NCBI GenBank assembly: GCA_020402745.1
Contig: JADBYZ010000011.1
Coordinates: 17,786-81,785, forward strand
DNA length: 64,000 nt
From: Phenylobacterium sp.
Lineage (GTDB): Bacteria; Pseudomonadota; Alphaproteobacteria; Caulobacterales; Caulobacteraceae
Direction of reading: 5' to 3'
Below are positions 6,988 to 15,092 of the stretch, one piece after another (the stretch's first letter is position 1; every line of letters begins with the position of its first letter). The translations under genes were made by a program, and so were the position numbers. A model generated the notes under the pieces. The model was not told the origin of the DNA. It saw nothing but the letters and a program-made list of their open reading frames with translations, and made no database searches.

Positions 6988-9432
6988 TCAGTAGGTATAG
7001 CGCAGGGTCAACCCATATGTCCGCGGCTGGCCCAGGAAGGCGTCGAATGAGCCTGGCTGGAATGGCGCGTCAAAGGCGACCTGGTAGTAGACTTCATTCA
7101 GGAGGTTCTGCGCCCAGGCCTCCACGGACCAGCGCTTGTCCTGGGACGCGAGGCCGAGGCGGGCGTTCACGGTGGTGAATCCCGGCTGGTTCTTGATCGG
7201 CGCCAGGTCAGACCCTGTATTGTACGACGAGACGCTCTTAGCGTTGAGCGCTGCCTTGCCGACCAGGTCATCCGTCAGGTTACGCTCATAGCTCAGGGCC
7301 AGCGAACCCGACCATAGCGGCGCCAGGGACAAGCGGCTGCCGGGCAACCTGGCCCCGAGAGCCGCGGGAGTGGACTTCGCATAGGCCGTATCGGCGTAGG
7401 TCACCCCACCGTTCAGCGTCAGGCCGTCGACAGGTGTGAACCACAGGAAGTCCACGTCCGCGCCCTGGGAGACAACTTCCGGCACCGAAGTGACGGTGAA
7501 CACCAACCCGTTGAAGGCGTTCAGCTGGAAGTCCTGGTAGTCCTGGTAGAACAGTGTGGCGTTCAGCAGCAGCGAGCGGTCGAACAGGGTGTTCTTGAAG
7601 CCGATCTCGTAGGAATCGACCAGTTCGCGACCGAAGCGCGTGTCGAGAACCGGAGCGGTCGCCTGCCCAGCGACGATCTGAGTCGTCGTCGCGATCCGGT
7701 CCAGGTTGAAACCGCCCGCCTTGTAGCCGCGTGCATAGGAGGCGTACGCCATGACCTGATCGTTCAGGCGGTAGGCGGCCTTTACAGTGCCCGTGAACTC
7801 CTGCTCGTCCAGGGACTGGGCGTTCGTGCCGATCTGACCAAAGCGCGGACTGTTCGCCGCGGCGCAGATCAGCTGGTATCCGGCGCCGAGCAGTCCGCCG
7901 GGACGGATCAGAGAGCCGTTGGCCGGGATCGGCCCGCCGAGGGCCTGGGCCCGGGCCAGCGCAGTTGCGCAGCCGATTCCACCATCCGAGTTGCTCCAGA
8001 CGCTGCGGAGGGACTTGTCCTCCCAGGTGTAGCGGGCGCCGACCGTCAGCTCGAGGGCGTCAGTCACCTGGAAGCTGTTGTTGGTGAACAGCGCGAAGCC
8101 TTCCTGCTCCTGGGCGTAGGTGTCATTCTGGCCCTGACCGGGGCGGAACACCTGGCCCGTGGCCGGTTGGCCTGTAAACAGCGGCAGCTGCCCGCCGAGC
8201 AATCCGCTGAGGAAGGGCTCAAACTGGGCGCCGTAGGTGATCGTCCGTACGCGAGAGTCCAGGTCCTCTCGGGAATAGAAGGCGCCGACCAGCCAGTTGA
8301 CAGTTTCGGTCCCACCCGCGAGGCGGACTTCCTGGGTAAAGGTCGTGAAGCCCAGGGAGGCGGGGTTCGGACCTTCCAAGCCGGCCGTGTAAAGGATGTC
8401 AGCGCCCGTCCAGTCAACGTCGCCCCCGCCCTTCTGGCTCCATTCGCGATAGGCGGTGATGGAGGTCACCTTCGCGCCATCAAACCAGGGGGTGGTCCAG
8501 TCGGCCTGGACCGAGACGCCCTTGTCAGTGATCTCCTTGAGGTAGCTGCGGTTGCCGTAGTCGCGGAAGCCGCCGATATCGACCGGGTTGGACAGGCCTG
8601 CGCCGGCCGGGGCCAGGGCGGTCACCAAGGCTGCAGTGCCGCCATTGAAGATCTGGACTGCTCCGCAGCAGCGCTCGTCGCGCTTGGTGTAGTCGATCGC
8701 GACATTGATATCGAGATCGGCCGAGGGCGTGAACAGAACCTGCAGCCGGCTGGTGTAGAAGTCCTGGTTGTTGTTATTGGGCTGGTTAACGCTGTTGTAG
8801 TACCCATCACGAGCCCGCGCGGCGACAAACAGGCGGGCGGCGACCGCGTCTTCGACCAGGGGACCGTTCAGCGAGAGCGATGCGCCGAAGCCGTCGAGGT
8901 TGGACGCGGTCGCTTCGGCCGACGCCCCCAGGTTGAACGTCGGCCGCTTGGTGATGACATTGATCACGCCCGCGGTGGTGTTCTTGCCGAACAGGGTCCC
9001 TTGTGGGCCCTTCAGAACCTCAATGCGGTCCGGCTCGCCCAGGTCTGTAAAGGCGACACCGTTGCGGGGCCGGTAGACGCCATCGATCACCACGCCGACG
9101 GACGACTCCAGACCGGCGTTGTCGCCGACCGTGCCAATGCCGCGGATCCGGGCCGTGGTGACGGCGGCGCTCGACGTCGAGGTCACAATCAGGCCAGGCG
9201 TGGCGATGGTGAGATCCTTGATGTCGCGGATGCCCGCGTCCTGAATCTGTTGCGCGCTGACCGAGGTGACGACGATCGGCACGTCCTGAAGGCTCTGTTC
9301 GCGGAGCTGTGCGGTGACCACCACCTCATCGACATAGGCGGGGGTGGCGTCCTGCGCCTGTGCGGCACCCGCGACCATCAGTCCAGATGCGACCGCGACA
9401 GCCGAAGCCCCGGCAAGATAAAGCCTCTTCAT
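6988..9432 (-). CDS. TonB-dependent outer-membrane receptor (REQSLQDVP subfamily)
   Basis: Imports a scarce or bulky ligand across the outer membrane using TonB energy. Signal peptide at residues 1-26 ending AGAAQA; TonB-box-like DEVVVTAQ at about 35-42; plug domain to about 165, including RIRGIG and GPQGTLFGKNTTAG; then a beta-barrel ending in the aromatic-terminated LTLRYTY. The 814-residue length is typical. The REQSLQDVP segment groups it with the receptor at 60159. Its upstream element (9518-9555), leader motif and terminator match those of the next receptor gene. The ligand is unknown; the catabolic cluster beyond suggests a hydrophobic organic compound rather than iron, but that is inference. 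Confidence 0.93.
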   Translation of the reverse strand: MKRLYLAGASAVAVASGLMVAGAAQAQDATPAYVDEVVVTAQLREQSLQDVPIVVTSVSAQQIQDAGIRDIKDLTIATPGLIVTSTSSAAVTTARIRGIGTVGDNAGLESSVGVVIDGVYRPRNGVAFTDLGEPDRIEVLKGPQGTLFGKNTTAGVINVITKRPTFNLGASAEATASNLDGFGASLSLNGPLVEDAVAARLFVAARARDGYYNSVNQPNNNNQDFYTSRLQVLFTPSADLDINVAIDYTKRDERCCGAVQIFNGGTAALVTALAPAGAGLSNPVDIGGFRDYGNRSYLKEITDKGVSVQADWTTPWFDGAKVTSITAYREWSQKGGGDVDWTGADILYTAGLEGPNPASLGFTTFTQEVRLAGGTETVNWLVGAFYSREDLDSRVRTITYGAQFEPFLSGLLGGQLPLFTGQPATGQVFRPGQGQNDTYAQEQEGFALFTNNSFQVTDALELTVGARYTWEDKSLRSVWSNSDGGIGCATALARAQALGGPIPANGSLIRPGGLLGAGYQLICAAANSPRFGQIGTNAQSLDEQEFTGTVKAAYRLNDQVMAYASYARGYKAGGFNLDRIATTTQIVAGQATAPVLDTRFGRELVDSYEIGFKNTLFDRSLLLNATLFYQDYQDFQLNAFNGLVFTVTSVPEVVSQGADVDFLWFTPVDGLTLNGGVTYADTAYAKSTPAALGARLPGSRLSLAPLWSGSLALSYERNLTDDLVGKAALNAKSVSSYNTGSDLAPIKNQPGFTTVNARLGLASQDKRWSVEAWAQNLLNEVYYQVAFDAPFQPGSFDAFLGQPRTYGLTLRYTY

Positions 9433-9460
9433 GGTGGTCCAACTCCTTCCGCCGGCGGCC

Positions 9461-9472
9461 TGATTGCCTGAA
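9461..9472 (-). promoter_or_regulatory. Shared TBDR leader motif TTCAGGCAATCA, copy 1
   Basis: A 12-nt motif ending 29 nt before the receptor ATG, found at the identical distance before the receptor at 12575 and, as a shorter form, before the receptor at 62891. It probably lies in the 5' untranslated leader. Its function is unknown. Confidence 0.55.
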
Positions 9473-9517
9473 CATCCCGGCGTTAATGGCCGGGAGATAG
9501 TCCCGGGGCGCAGGGAT

Positions 9518-9555
9518 CGCTATAGCAATTTTGTCACAATCCAGGACGTTTAGCG
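9518..9555 (-). promoter_or_regulatory. 38-nt conserved upstream element, copy 1 (promoter/operator)
   Basis: The element has 29 of 38 bases identical to 12661-12698 and sits at exactly the same distance (86 nt) from the start codon. It is bounded by CGCTA and TAGCG, an inverted repeat. On the minus strand it includes TTGTGACA and GCTATAGC; the latter resembles the Caulobacter housekeeping -10 consensus GCTANAWC. A promoter with an overlapping regulator site is the simplest reading. Confidence 0.6.
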
Positions 9556-9658
9556 GAAGATAGTCCAGGAACACGGACCTGCGTGCCTGCGACGCACTCG
9601 GTGAGGTCGTCTGCCGACCAAACAGGCGCCCGACGGGCGCAGGGCTTACCAAATCAAA

Positions 9659-9686
9659 CGCCGCCCCCCGTTTCCGGGAGGCGGCG
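9659..9686 (-). terminator. Stem-loop terminator after second TonB receptor gene (copy 2)
   Basis: Same 12-bp stem with GAAA loop (minus-strand reading) as at 6936-6963, followed by TTTGATTT. It starts 24 nt after the receptor stop at 9711. The flank between stop and hairpin also matches copy 1 except for a few substitutions, so this is a repeated downstream module and not a chance hairpin. Confidence 0.82.
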
Positions 9687-9710
9687 CGCCTGAAGCCTCG
9701 GCTGAGGGGA

Positions 9711-12575
9711 TCAGAACTTCTTGGAAACGCCGACCTTGAAGGTGCGGCCGAAGGCGCGACCGGTGTAAGGGTCGAAGTTCGTCTCGAAGCGGGCGAACGG
9801 GGCGCCCTCGTCGAACAGGTCTATGACCGAGGCCGTGATGACCAGTTCATCGTCGCCCTTCCAGCGATAGTGAACGTCCTGCTGCAGGCTCGAGTCGATG
9901 GTCCGACCCCGATCCAGCGCGGGCGCCGCCAGGAAGATGTTCCCGGCCACTGCCGACGGCAGATCACCCCGCTCGTCGCGATAGTCCGTCGTGTAACGGG
10001 CAACCCAACGCAGGTTATGCGGGCCGCGCTCGTAGTCGACGAAGGCGTTGGCCTTCCATTGCGGCATCGGCCGAATATAGCCCGCCGTCCGGTTGAAGCG
10101 TCCAACTGCGTCGAATGGCGCGGCGATCCGCACGCCATCGATCACGAGCGCATCCACCTGGTACTCCAGCACATAGCTCATGTCGCCGCCGAAGGTGACA
10201 GAAGCGCCCCCGAGCACATCCGGAAGGGAGTACTCTGCGGAGGCGTCGATACCGCTGGTGTTCACGCCGGGGCCGTTGGCGATGTTGACGCGAATGCGTT
10301 CAAAGGTCGCAGCCGTCGGCGGATTGGCCGAGAAGGTCACCCGGTTCGCGAACGGAGACCCGGTCGGATTGGCGAGCACATTGGCCAGCAACGGACCGAA
10401 GGGCTCAACAATGATCGGATCCCTGAAGTCGAAGCGCCAGAAATCGATCGAACCCTTGAAGTCACCCCGGTTAAAGACAGCGCCGACGTTGAAGGTCGTG
10501 GCCGTTTCCGGATCCAGATTCGAATTGCCGAAGGTGTCGATCGCCTTGAACGCACCGGCCTGCGCCACGAAGGCCAGCGACGTGAACTGGCCGCTGAGCT
10601 GGTTCAGGGAGGGTCCACGGAAGGTCGTGCCGGCCGACCCCCGCAGCACCAGGTCCTCAGTGACTTCATAGCGCAGCGAGAGCTTCGGGTTCGTCGTCGC
10701 CCCGATGCTTCCGCCATAGTCCTCATGGCGAATGGCCAATTGGGCCTCGAACTGATCCGAGAACGGAAGGTTCAGCTCGGTGAAGAGAGCCCACACATTG
10801 CGATCGACATCGGCCGGAGTCGTGGGAGCGAGGAAGCCGAACACGCCGGTCTTGGAAGTGCAGGTGGTTTGGCCGGGAATGGCGCACGGATTCTTTGTGA
10901 AGTCGGCATTGTCATTCGGATCAAGGGAGTAAGCGTCGATCCGGTACTGCATGCCCACTGCAAACGCCACATTCCCGCCGCCGAGCTGGAAGCCGGTTTC
11001 GCCGTTCACGACCGCATCAAAGACTGTGACCGTGGTGGTGGCCTCTGTGGCGGAGGCGCCGACAAGCCAGTTGGCGAGCGCCGGTGAGTTCTCAACTGAC
11101 GCGACGAAGTTGGGGTTCGGGCTCGATGAGAAGGCGCCCTGCTTGATGGCGGTCGAGAAGGGGTTGTAGAACAGGCAGCCATTCGCCCCGGGGGTCGTTC
11201 CCGTGCAGTTCGGCCCCCCCAGTCCGCCGAGGGCGCGGTTGAAGCGATCGACGAAGGTATCGTTAGTCGAGCGTAATCCGACGTCCTCCATGTAGGTCAG
11301 GGCGACATCCCATCCCCAGCCGTTTTCGAACTCGCCCTTGAGGCCGCCAGACAGGCGGTAGGCCTCGTAGGAACGGCTTCCGACCTGTGCGCCGCCGCCA
11401 TTGCCGGGGAAGCCGCCCCAGCCGAACGAGCGCCCCGTCCAGAGAACCGCCGGCGCCGTCGCGAGCCAGGGGTTCGCGGTGGCGAGCGAGGGGAACTGGG
11501 CAAGGAGGGACTGGAAGCCCGGGTGCGATGTCGGCACCGCGATCACCGGCCGCTGGGGCGGATAGGAGGGCGAGGTCTTCCACTTCGGCACGTCGGTGTT
11601 CGCGTACAGGAACTCGACATGGGCTTCCACGCCGTTGTCGAACCGGTGGTTCAGTTCGGAGAAGATCTGGTACCGGGTCTCCTCCTCGACGAGGTTGTCA
11701 AACGGAATGAAGCGGAACTGGCAGGCGCCGTTGGCGATGGTGCCGCCCACATTGGTGCAGCCAGGATCGATGACGTTAAGGGTTCCCGGAGCTGACGCAC
11801 CAACCGGTAGAGCGTTCAAGATCCGCCCGGGATTACCAATTCCGGAATAGCCGGACTGGGGATTCCCGGCGAACGACACGTTGGCGACGTCAACGTCGTT
11901 GAAGCTCGTCTCGGACCGGAAATTGTATCCGACAGTTGTCACCCAGCTGGTGTTGTCGCCCTGCCAGCCATAGGCCAGTGAGGCGTTCCACTCACCGTCG
12001 GAACCGCCAAAGACCAAGTAGTCGGCGCTGGCGACAAAGCCGGAAAGCCGGCGGTTGGTGATGAAGTTCACGACGCCGGCAATGGCGTCAGACCCGTAAA
12101 GAGCGGCCGCGCCGTCCTTCAGGATCTCGATCCGCCCGATCGCAGCAGCGGGAATCAGATTGGTGTCCACGAAGGTCTGTGCGCTTTCAGCGATGCCGTA
12201 GGGCGCCGAAACCATGCGTCGGCCGTTCAACAGCACCAGGGTGCGCGCCGGGCCGAGGCCGCGAAGGTTCACATTGCTCAGGCCTTCGAGGCCGTTGGAC
12301 GAGAACTGGTTGGTCTCACCGTCGGTTCCGCTCGACACGCCGAGGTTCTTGATCAGGTCCTTGATGGTCGGAGAGCCGCTCTTCTGGAGATCTGCGGCGG
12401 TCAGAACATCGACGGGCAGGGCCGCATCCTCGGGCGTGCCGCGGATGAAGGAGCCGGTGACGACGACTTCCTCAACCGTCGAAGGCTGAGCGCCCTGCGC
12501 CTGAGCAGCGCCCGCCGCCATCAAGCCAGCGGCGACTGCGACCGCTGACGCGCCACAAAAGAAACGTCCTCTCAT
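9711..12575 (-). CDS. TonB-dependent outer-membrane receptor (long, Oar/VEEVVVTGS type)
   Basis: 954-residue receptor. Signal peptide residues 1-27 (ending AGAAQAQ), TonB-box-like VEEVVVTGS near 34-42, plug domain with LNGRRM and LYGSDAIAGVVN, and a large barrel ending RTFKVGVSKKF. Belongs to the long receptors often found in Caulobacterales and sphingomonads; not the same subfamily as the receptor at 6988. Despite that, the signal peptides align (GASAVAVA, GLM, AGAAQAQ) and the upstream element, leader motif and terminator are shared, implying recombination of regulatory ends or common control. ATG at 12575 with GGGAGAGGA upstream. Ligand unknown. Confidence 0.93.
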   Translation of the reverse strand: MRGRFFCGASAVAVAAGLMAAGAAQAQGAQPSTVEEVVVTGSFIRGTPEDAALPVDVLTAADLQKSGSPTIKDLIKNLGVSSGTDGETNQFSSNGLEGLSNVNLRGLGPARTLVLLNGRRMVSAPYGIAESAQTFVDTNLIPAAAIGRIEILKDGAAALYGSDAIAGVVNFITNRRLSGFVASADYLVFGGSDGEWNASLAYGWQGDNTSWVTTVGYNFRSETSFNDVDVANVSFAGNPQSGYSGIGNPGRILNALPVGASAPGTLNVIDPGCTNVGGTIANGACQFRFIPFDNLVEEETRYQIFSELNHRFDNGVEAHVEFLYANTDVPKWKTSPSYPPQRPVIAVPTSHPGFQSLLAQFPSLATANPWLATAPAVLWTGRSFGWGGFPGNGGGAQVGSRSYEAYRLSGGLKGEFENGWGWDVALTYMEDVGLRSTNDTFVDRFNRALGGLGGPNCTGTTPGANGCLFYNPFSTAIKQGAFSSSPNPNFVASVENSPALANWLVGASATEATTTVTVFDAVVNGETGFQLGGGNVAFAVGMQYRIDAYSLDPNDNADFTKNPCAIPGQTTCTSKTGVFGFLAPTTPADVDRNVWALFTELNLPFSDQFEAQLAIRHEDYGGSIGATTNPKLSLRYEVTEDLVLRGSAGTTFRGPSLNQLSGQFTSLAFVAQAGAFKAIDTFGNSNLDPETATTFNVGAVFNRGDFKGSIDFWRFDFRDPIIVEPFGPLLANVLANPTGSPFANRVTFSANPPTAATFERIRVNIANGPGVNTSGIDASAEYSLPDVLGGASVTFGGDMSYVLEYQVDALVIDGVRIAAPFDAVGRFNRTAGYIRPMPQWKANAFVDYERGPHNLRWVARYTTDYRDERGDLPSAVAGNIFLAAPALDRGRTIDSSLQQDVHYRWKGDDELVITASVIDLFDEGAPFARFETNFDPYTGRAFGRTFKVGVSKKF

Positions 12576-12603
12576 AGTGCTTCCTCTCCCTGCGCCTGCG
12601 GCT

Positions 12604-12615
12604 TGATTGCCTGAA
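12604..12615 (-). promoter_or_regulatory. Shared TBDR leader motif TTCAGGCAATCA, copy 2
   Basis: Identical 12-nt motif to 9461-9472, again ending 29 nt before an ATG. The flanking GCCGC after it is also similar in both copies. Confidence 0.55.
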
Positions 12616-12660
12616 ACAACGGCGCCCGCTGCAGCTTAATCGCACGCCCCGTAGGAATTC

Positions 12661-12698
12661 CGCTATTACATTTTTGCAACTATTCGGGACGTTCAGCG
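12661..12698 (-). promoter_or_regulatory. 38-nt conserved upstream element, copy 2 (promoter/operator)
   Basis: Partner of 9518-9555, with 29/38 identity and identical 86-nt spacing to the receptor start. It reads CGCTA at the left end and CAGCG at the right. On the minus strand the TTGCAAAAA and GTAATAGCG segments occupy the positions of the -35/-10-like parts of copy 1. Confidence 0.6.
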
Positions 12699-12719
12699 TC
12701 CAATCGTCCAAACAAGCCT

Positions 12720-13008
12720 TCAGCGCCCGCCGCCGGCGTCCCGGACCTCCTCTCCCTCCACCACCATGTTCAGGTAGTGCGAGGAGATGCAGCCCCGCTC
12801 GAACCAGGCCTGTCCCCAGACCTGCTGCAGGAGGGGCGGGAAGAGGCTGAAGTGGGTTGGCCCCTCGATGGGCCCCGCCCGGAAGCCCAGCTTCTCGGCC
12901 ATGGCGTCGTCGTGAATGGAGGCGAGGCCGCCGATACTCCTGATCGGCCAGCATCTGGCGGGGCGCACGCAGGGGGCCGGTCAGGACCATGGGAGTGTCA
13001 AAGCTCAT
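12720..13008 (-). pseudogene. MaoC/hotdog-like dehydratase remnant, frameshifted and truncated
   Basis: Begins MSFDTPMVLTGPLRAPRQML, then an extra base near 12933 shifts the frame. Removing it restores ADQEYGGLASIHDDAMAEKL and a segment with AGPIEGPTHFS and SSHYLNMVVEGEEVR, typical of hotdog-fold acyl dehydratase-like proteins. The restored frame ends after about 95 residues in DAGGGR and a stop, where family members usually continue well beyond. Two independent lesions make a sequencing error alone unlikely. It is divergent from the SDR gene at 13212 and probably once belonged to the neighbouring catabolic set. Confidence 0.7.
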
Positions 13009-13211
13009 GCCGGCGGGCCTCCTGTCCCGGATGGTTTCCGGCGGATTTCTGCTTCCGGTATGCCCTGCAGACCGGCCTGCACACTGGATTGTCCGCCCGG
13101 GGCCGATCCTATACGGCTTTCGCCACGCACCAACATCCCCGATCCGAAGGGACGGCGGGATGTCATTTCACCCGGGGGTATCCACCCTGGGCGCACTCCA
13201 GGGAGAGAGAC

Positions 13212-14018
13212 ATGACCACGGGCTTCGACGACATCTTTTCCATCCGGGGCAAGGTCGCCCTGGTCACCGGCGGCTCGCGCGGCATTGGCGAGATGATCGC
13301 CGCGGGCTTCCTGGCCGCGGGCGCCAAGGTCTACATCTCCTCGCGCAAGGCCGATGTCTGCGACGCCACCGCCGAGCGACTGGCTGCGACCTATGGCGGG
13401 ACCTGCATCTCCCTGCCGGCCGACCTGTCGCAGATGAGCGGCATCGAGTCCCTCGCCGCCCGGCTGGCGGAGAAGGAGGACAAGCTCGACATCCTGGTGA
13501 ATAACGCCGGCGCCGCCTGGGGCGCGCCCATCGAGTCCTTTCCCGAGGTGGGCTGGGACAAGGTGATGGACACCAACGTCAAGGGCGTCTTCTTCCTGAC
13601 CCAGAAGCTCCTGCCCCTGCTGCGCAAGGCGGCCGCGGACGCCCCGGCCCGGGTGATCAACATCGGCTCCATCGACGGGCTGAAGTCGGCGGCCTTCGAC
13701 ACCTTCTCCTACGGCGCCTCCAAGGCCGCCGTGCACCACCTGACGCGCTTCCTGGCCGCCCACCTGACCAAGGAGAAGATTCTCTGCAACGCCATCGCGC
13801 CCGGTCCCTATCCGACCTGGATGCTGTCCACCGGCGTGGGCTTCGGCGGCGAGACCGAGAACGCCGACTGGGACCGGGTCGGCCGGGGCAATCCCTCGGG
13901 CCGGGTAGGCACGGCCCAGGACATTGCGGGCCTGGCCATCTTCCTGTCGTCGCGGGCGGGCGAGTACGTGGTCGGCCAGGTCATCGCCAGCGACGGCGGC
14001 GCCGTGGGGACGTCCTGA
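13212..14018 (+). CDS. Short-chain dehydrogenase/reductase (classical SDR)
   Basis: NAD(P)-dependent oxidoreductase of 268 residues. Cofactor motif TGGSRGIG (19-26), NNAG (97-100), catalytic Ser153, Tyr167 and Lys171 in YGASK, and a C-terminal ending GQVIASDGGAVGTS typical of FabG-like SDRs. ATG at 13212 follows GGGAGAGAG, giving a clear ribosome-binding site. It is convergent with the ECH at 14043 across a hairpin. It probably oxidises or reduces an alcohol/ketone intermediate of the local catabolic pathway; the substrate is not determinable. Confidence 0.92.
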   Translation: MTTGFDDIFSIRGKVALVTGGSRGIGEMIAAGFLAAGAKVYISSRKADVCDATAERLAATYGGTCISLPADLSQMSGIESLAARLAEKEDKLDILVNNAGAAWGAPIESFPEVGWDKVMDTNVKGVFFLTQKLLPLLRKAAADAPARVINIGSIDGLKSAAFDTFSYGASKAAVHHLTRFLAAHLTKEKILCNAIAPGPYPTWMLSTGVGFGGETENADWDRVGRGNPSGRVGTAQDIAGLAIFLSSRAGEYVVGQVIASDGGAVGTS

Positions 14019-14026
14019 GTCCTTCC

Positions 14027-14049
14027 CCGCTGAGCCAGAGGCTCAGCGG
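14027..14049. terminator. Symmetrical hairpin between convergent SDR and ECH genes
   Basis: A perfect 10-bp stem (CCGCTGAGCC / GGCTCAGCGG) with loop AGA spans the end of both transcripts and contains the ECH stop codon. There is no long T tract, so its strength is uncertain. Confidence 0.55.
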
Positions 14050-14861
14050 CCGATGAAGACCGGCTCGCGCTTTTCCACAAAGGCGCGGGCCGCCTCCTTG
14101 TGGTCGGTGGTCTGGCCGCAGTGGACGTGGTGGGTGGCCTCCAGGTCCAGGCAGTCGTCGACTTCGCCGGACATGGCCCGGTTGAGGTTTTCCTTCATGT
14201 AGCGGTAGGCCACGGTGGGTCCGCCGGCCAGGCGCAGGGCGATCTCGCGGGTCTTGGCCGCCAGCGCCTCCGGCTCCACCACCCAGTTGGCCAGGCCCAG
14301 GCGCAAGGCCTCCTCGGCGCTGACCCGCTCGGACAGGTAGTAGAGCTCCCGCGCCTTGGCCGAGCCCACCAGCTGGGTCAGGAAGTAGGTCCCGCCATAG
14401 TCGCCCGAGAAGCCCACCCGGGCGAAGGCCGTGGTCAGGATGGCGCTCGAGGCCATGATGCGCATGTCGCAGGCCAGGGCCAGGGACAGGCCCGCCCCGG
14501 CGGCGGGGCCAGGCAGGGCGGCCAGGGTGGGCTTGGGCATCTTGAACAAGCGACCGGCGGTGGCCCTCTGGTTCACCCGCTGGCGGTGGATGGCGGCGTC
14601 GATGGAGGCGCCGGCCCCGCCCTGGTTGGACTCATCCATGCCCTTCACGTCGCCGCCGGCGCAGAAGCCCTTGCCGGCCCCGGTCACCACGACGACCTTC
14701 ACCTCGGGGTCCAGCTCGGCCTTGGCCAGCTGGTCGGCCAGGGCGGCGGTCATGGCCCCGCTCATGGCGTTGCGGGCCTCCGGCCGGTTGAGGGTCAGGG
14801 TCAGGACGCCGGTATCGAGGTCGGCGAGCAGGTGCTGGGTTCCGGTGTCGATGGCGGCCAT
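14043..14861 (-). CDS. Enoyl-CoA hydratase/isomerase family protein
   Basis: Crotonase-fold protein of 272 residues. TLNRPEARNAMSG, oxyanion segments KGFCAGGDVKGMDE and GPAAGAGLSLA, and a FSGDYGGTY segment in which Asp occupies the place often taken by the catalytic Glu. ATG at 14861 follows GAGAGGA; longer forms lack homology. It is divergent from the Baeyer-Villiger monooxygenase gene across about 230 nt that probably holds both promoters. A beta-oxidation or ring-cleavage role is inferred from neighbours. Confidence 0.9.
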   Translation of the reverse strand: MAAIDTGTQHLLADLDTGVLTLTLNRPEARNAMSGAMTAALADQLAKAELDPEVKVVVVTGAGKGFCAGGDVKGMDESNQGGAGASIDAAIHRQRVNQRATAGRLFKMPKPTLAALPGPAAGAGLSLALACDMRIMASSAILTTAFARVGFSGDYGGTYFLTQLVGSAKARELYYLSERVSAEEALRLGLANWVVEPEALAAKTREIALRLAGGPTVAYRYMKENLNRAMSGEVDDCLDLEATHHVHCGQTTDHKEAARAFVEKREPVFIGR

Positions 14862-15092
14862 GGGAAATCCTCTCAGTGAAAGACGGGTATCGGGCGGCTG
14901 TCCGCATGCGAAGGTCGATACAGATACCCTGCGTTCAGTTTCAGGCCCGCAGCGGGCTGGCGTCAACGCCGTATCGTCCGCAAACTGTCGGAAGCGTGAT
15001 GCTTGATCCCCGCCGGAGGCGGTGAGACGCTTCATACCGCAGGATCAAAACAGACTTACGCAGGGGCAGCGCCTGCGACAGGGAGACCAGAC

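Noticed and set aside
9459-9511. A riboswitch in the first TBDR leader from its hairpins
   Set aside because: CCGGGA-TCCCGG and similar stems are present but match no riboswitch core I can name, and the second TBDR leader lacks them.
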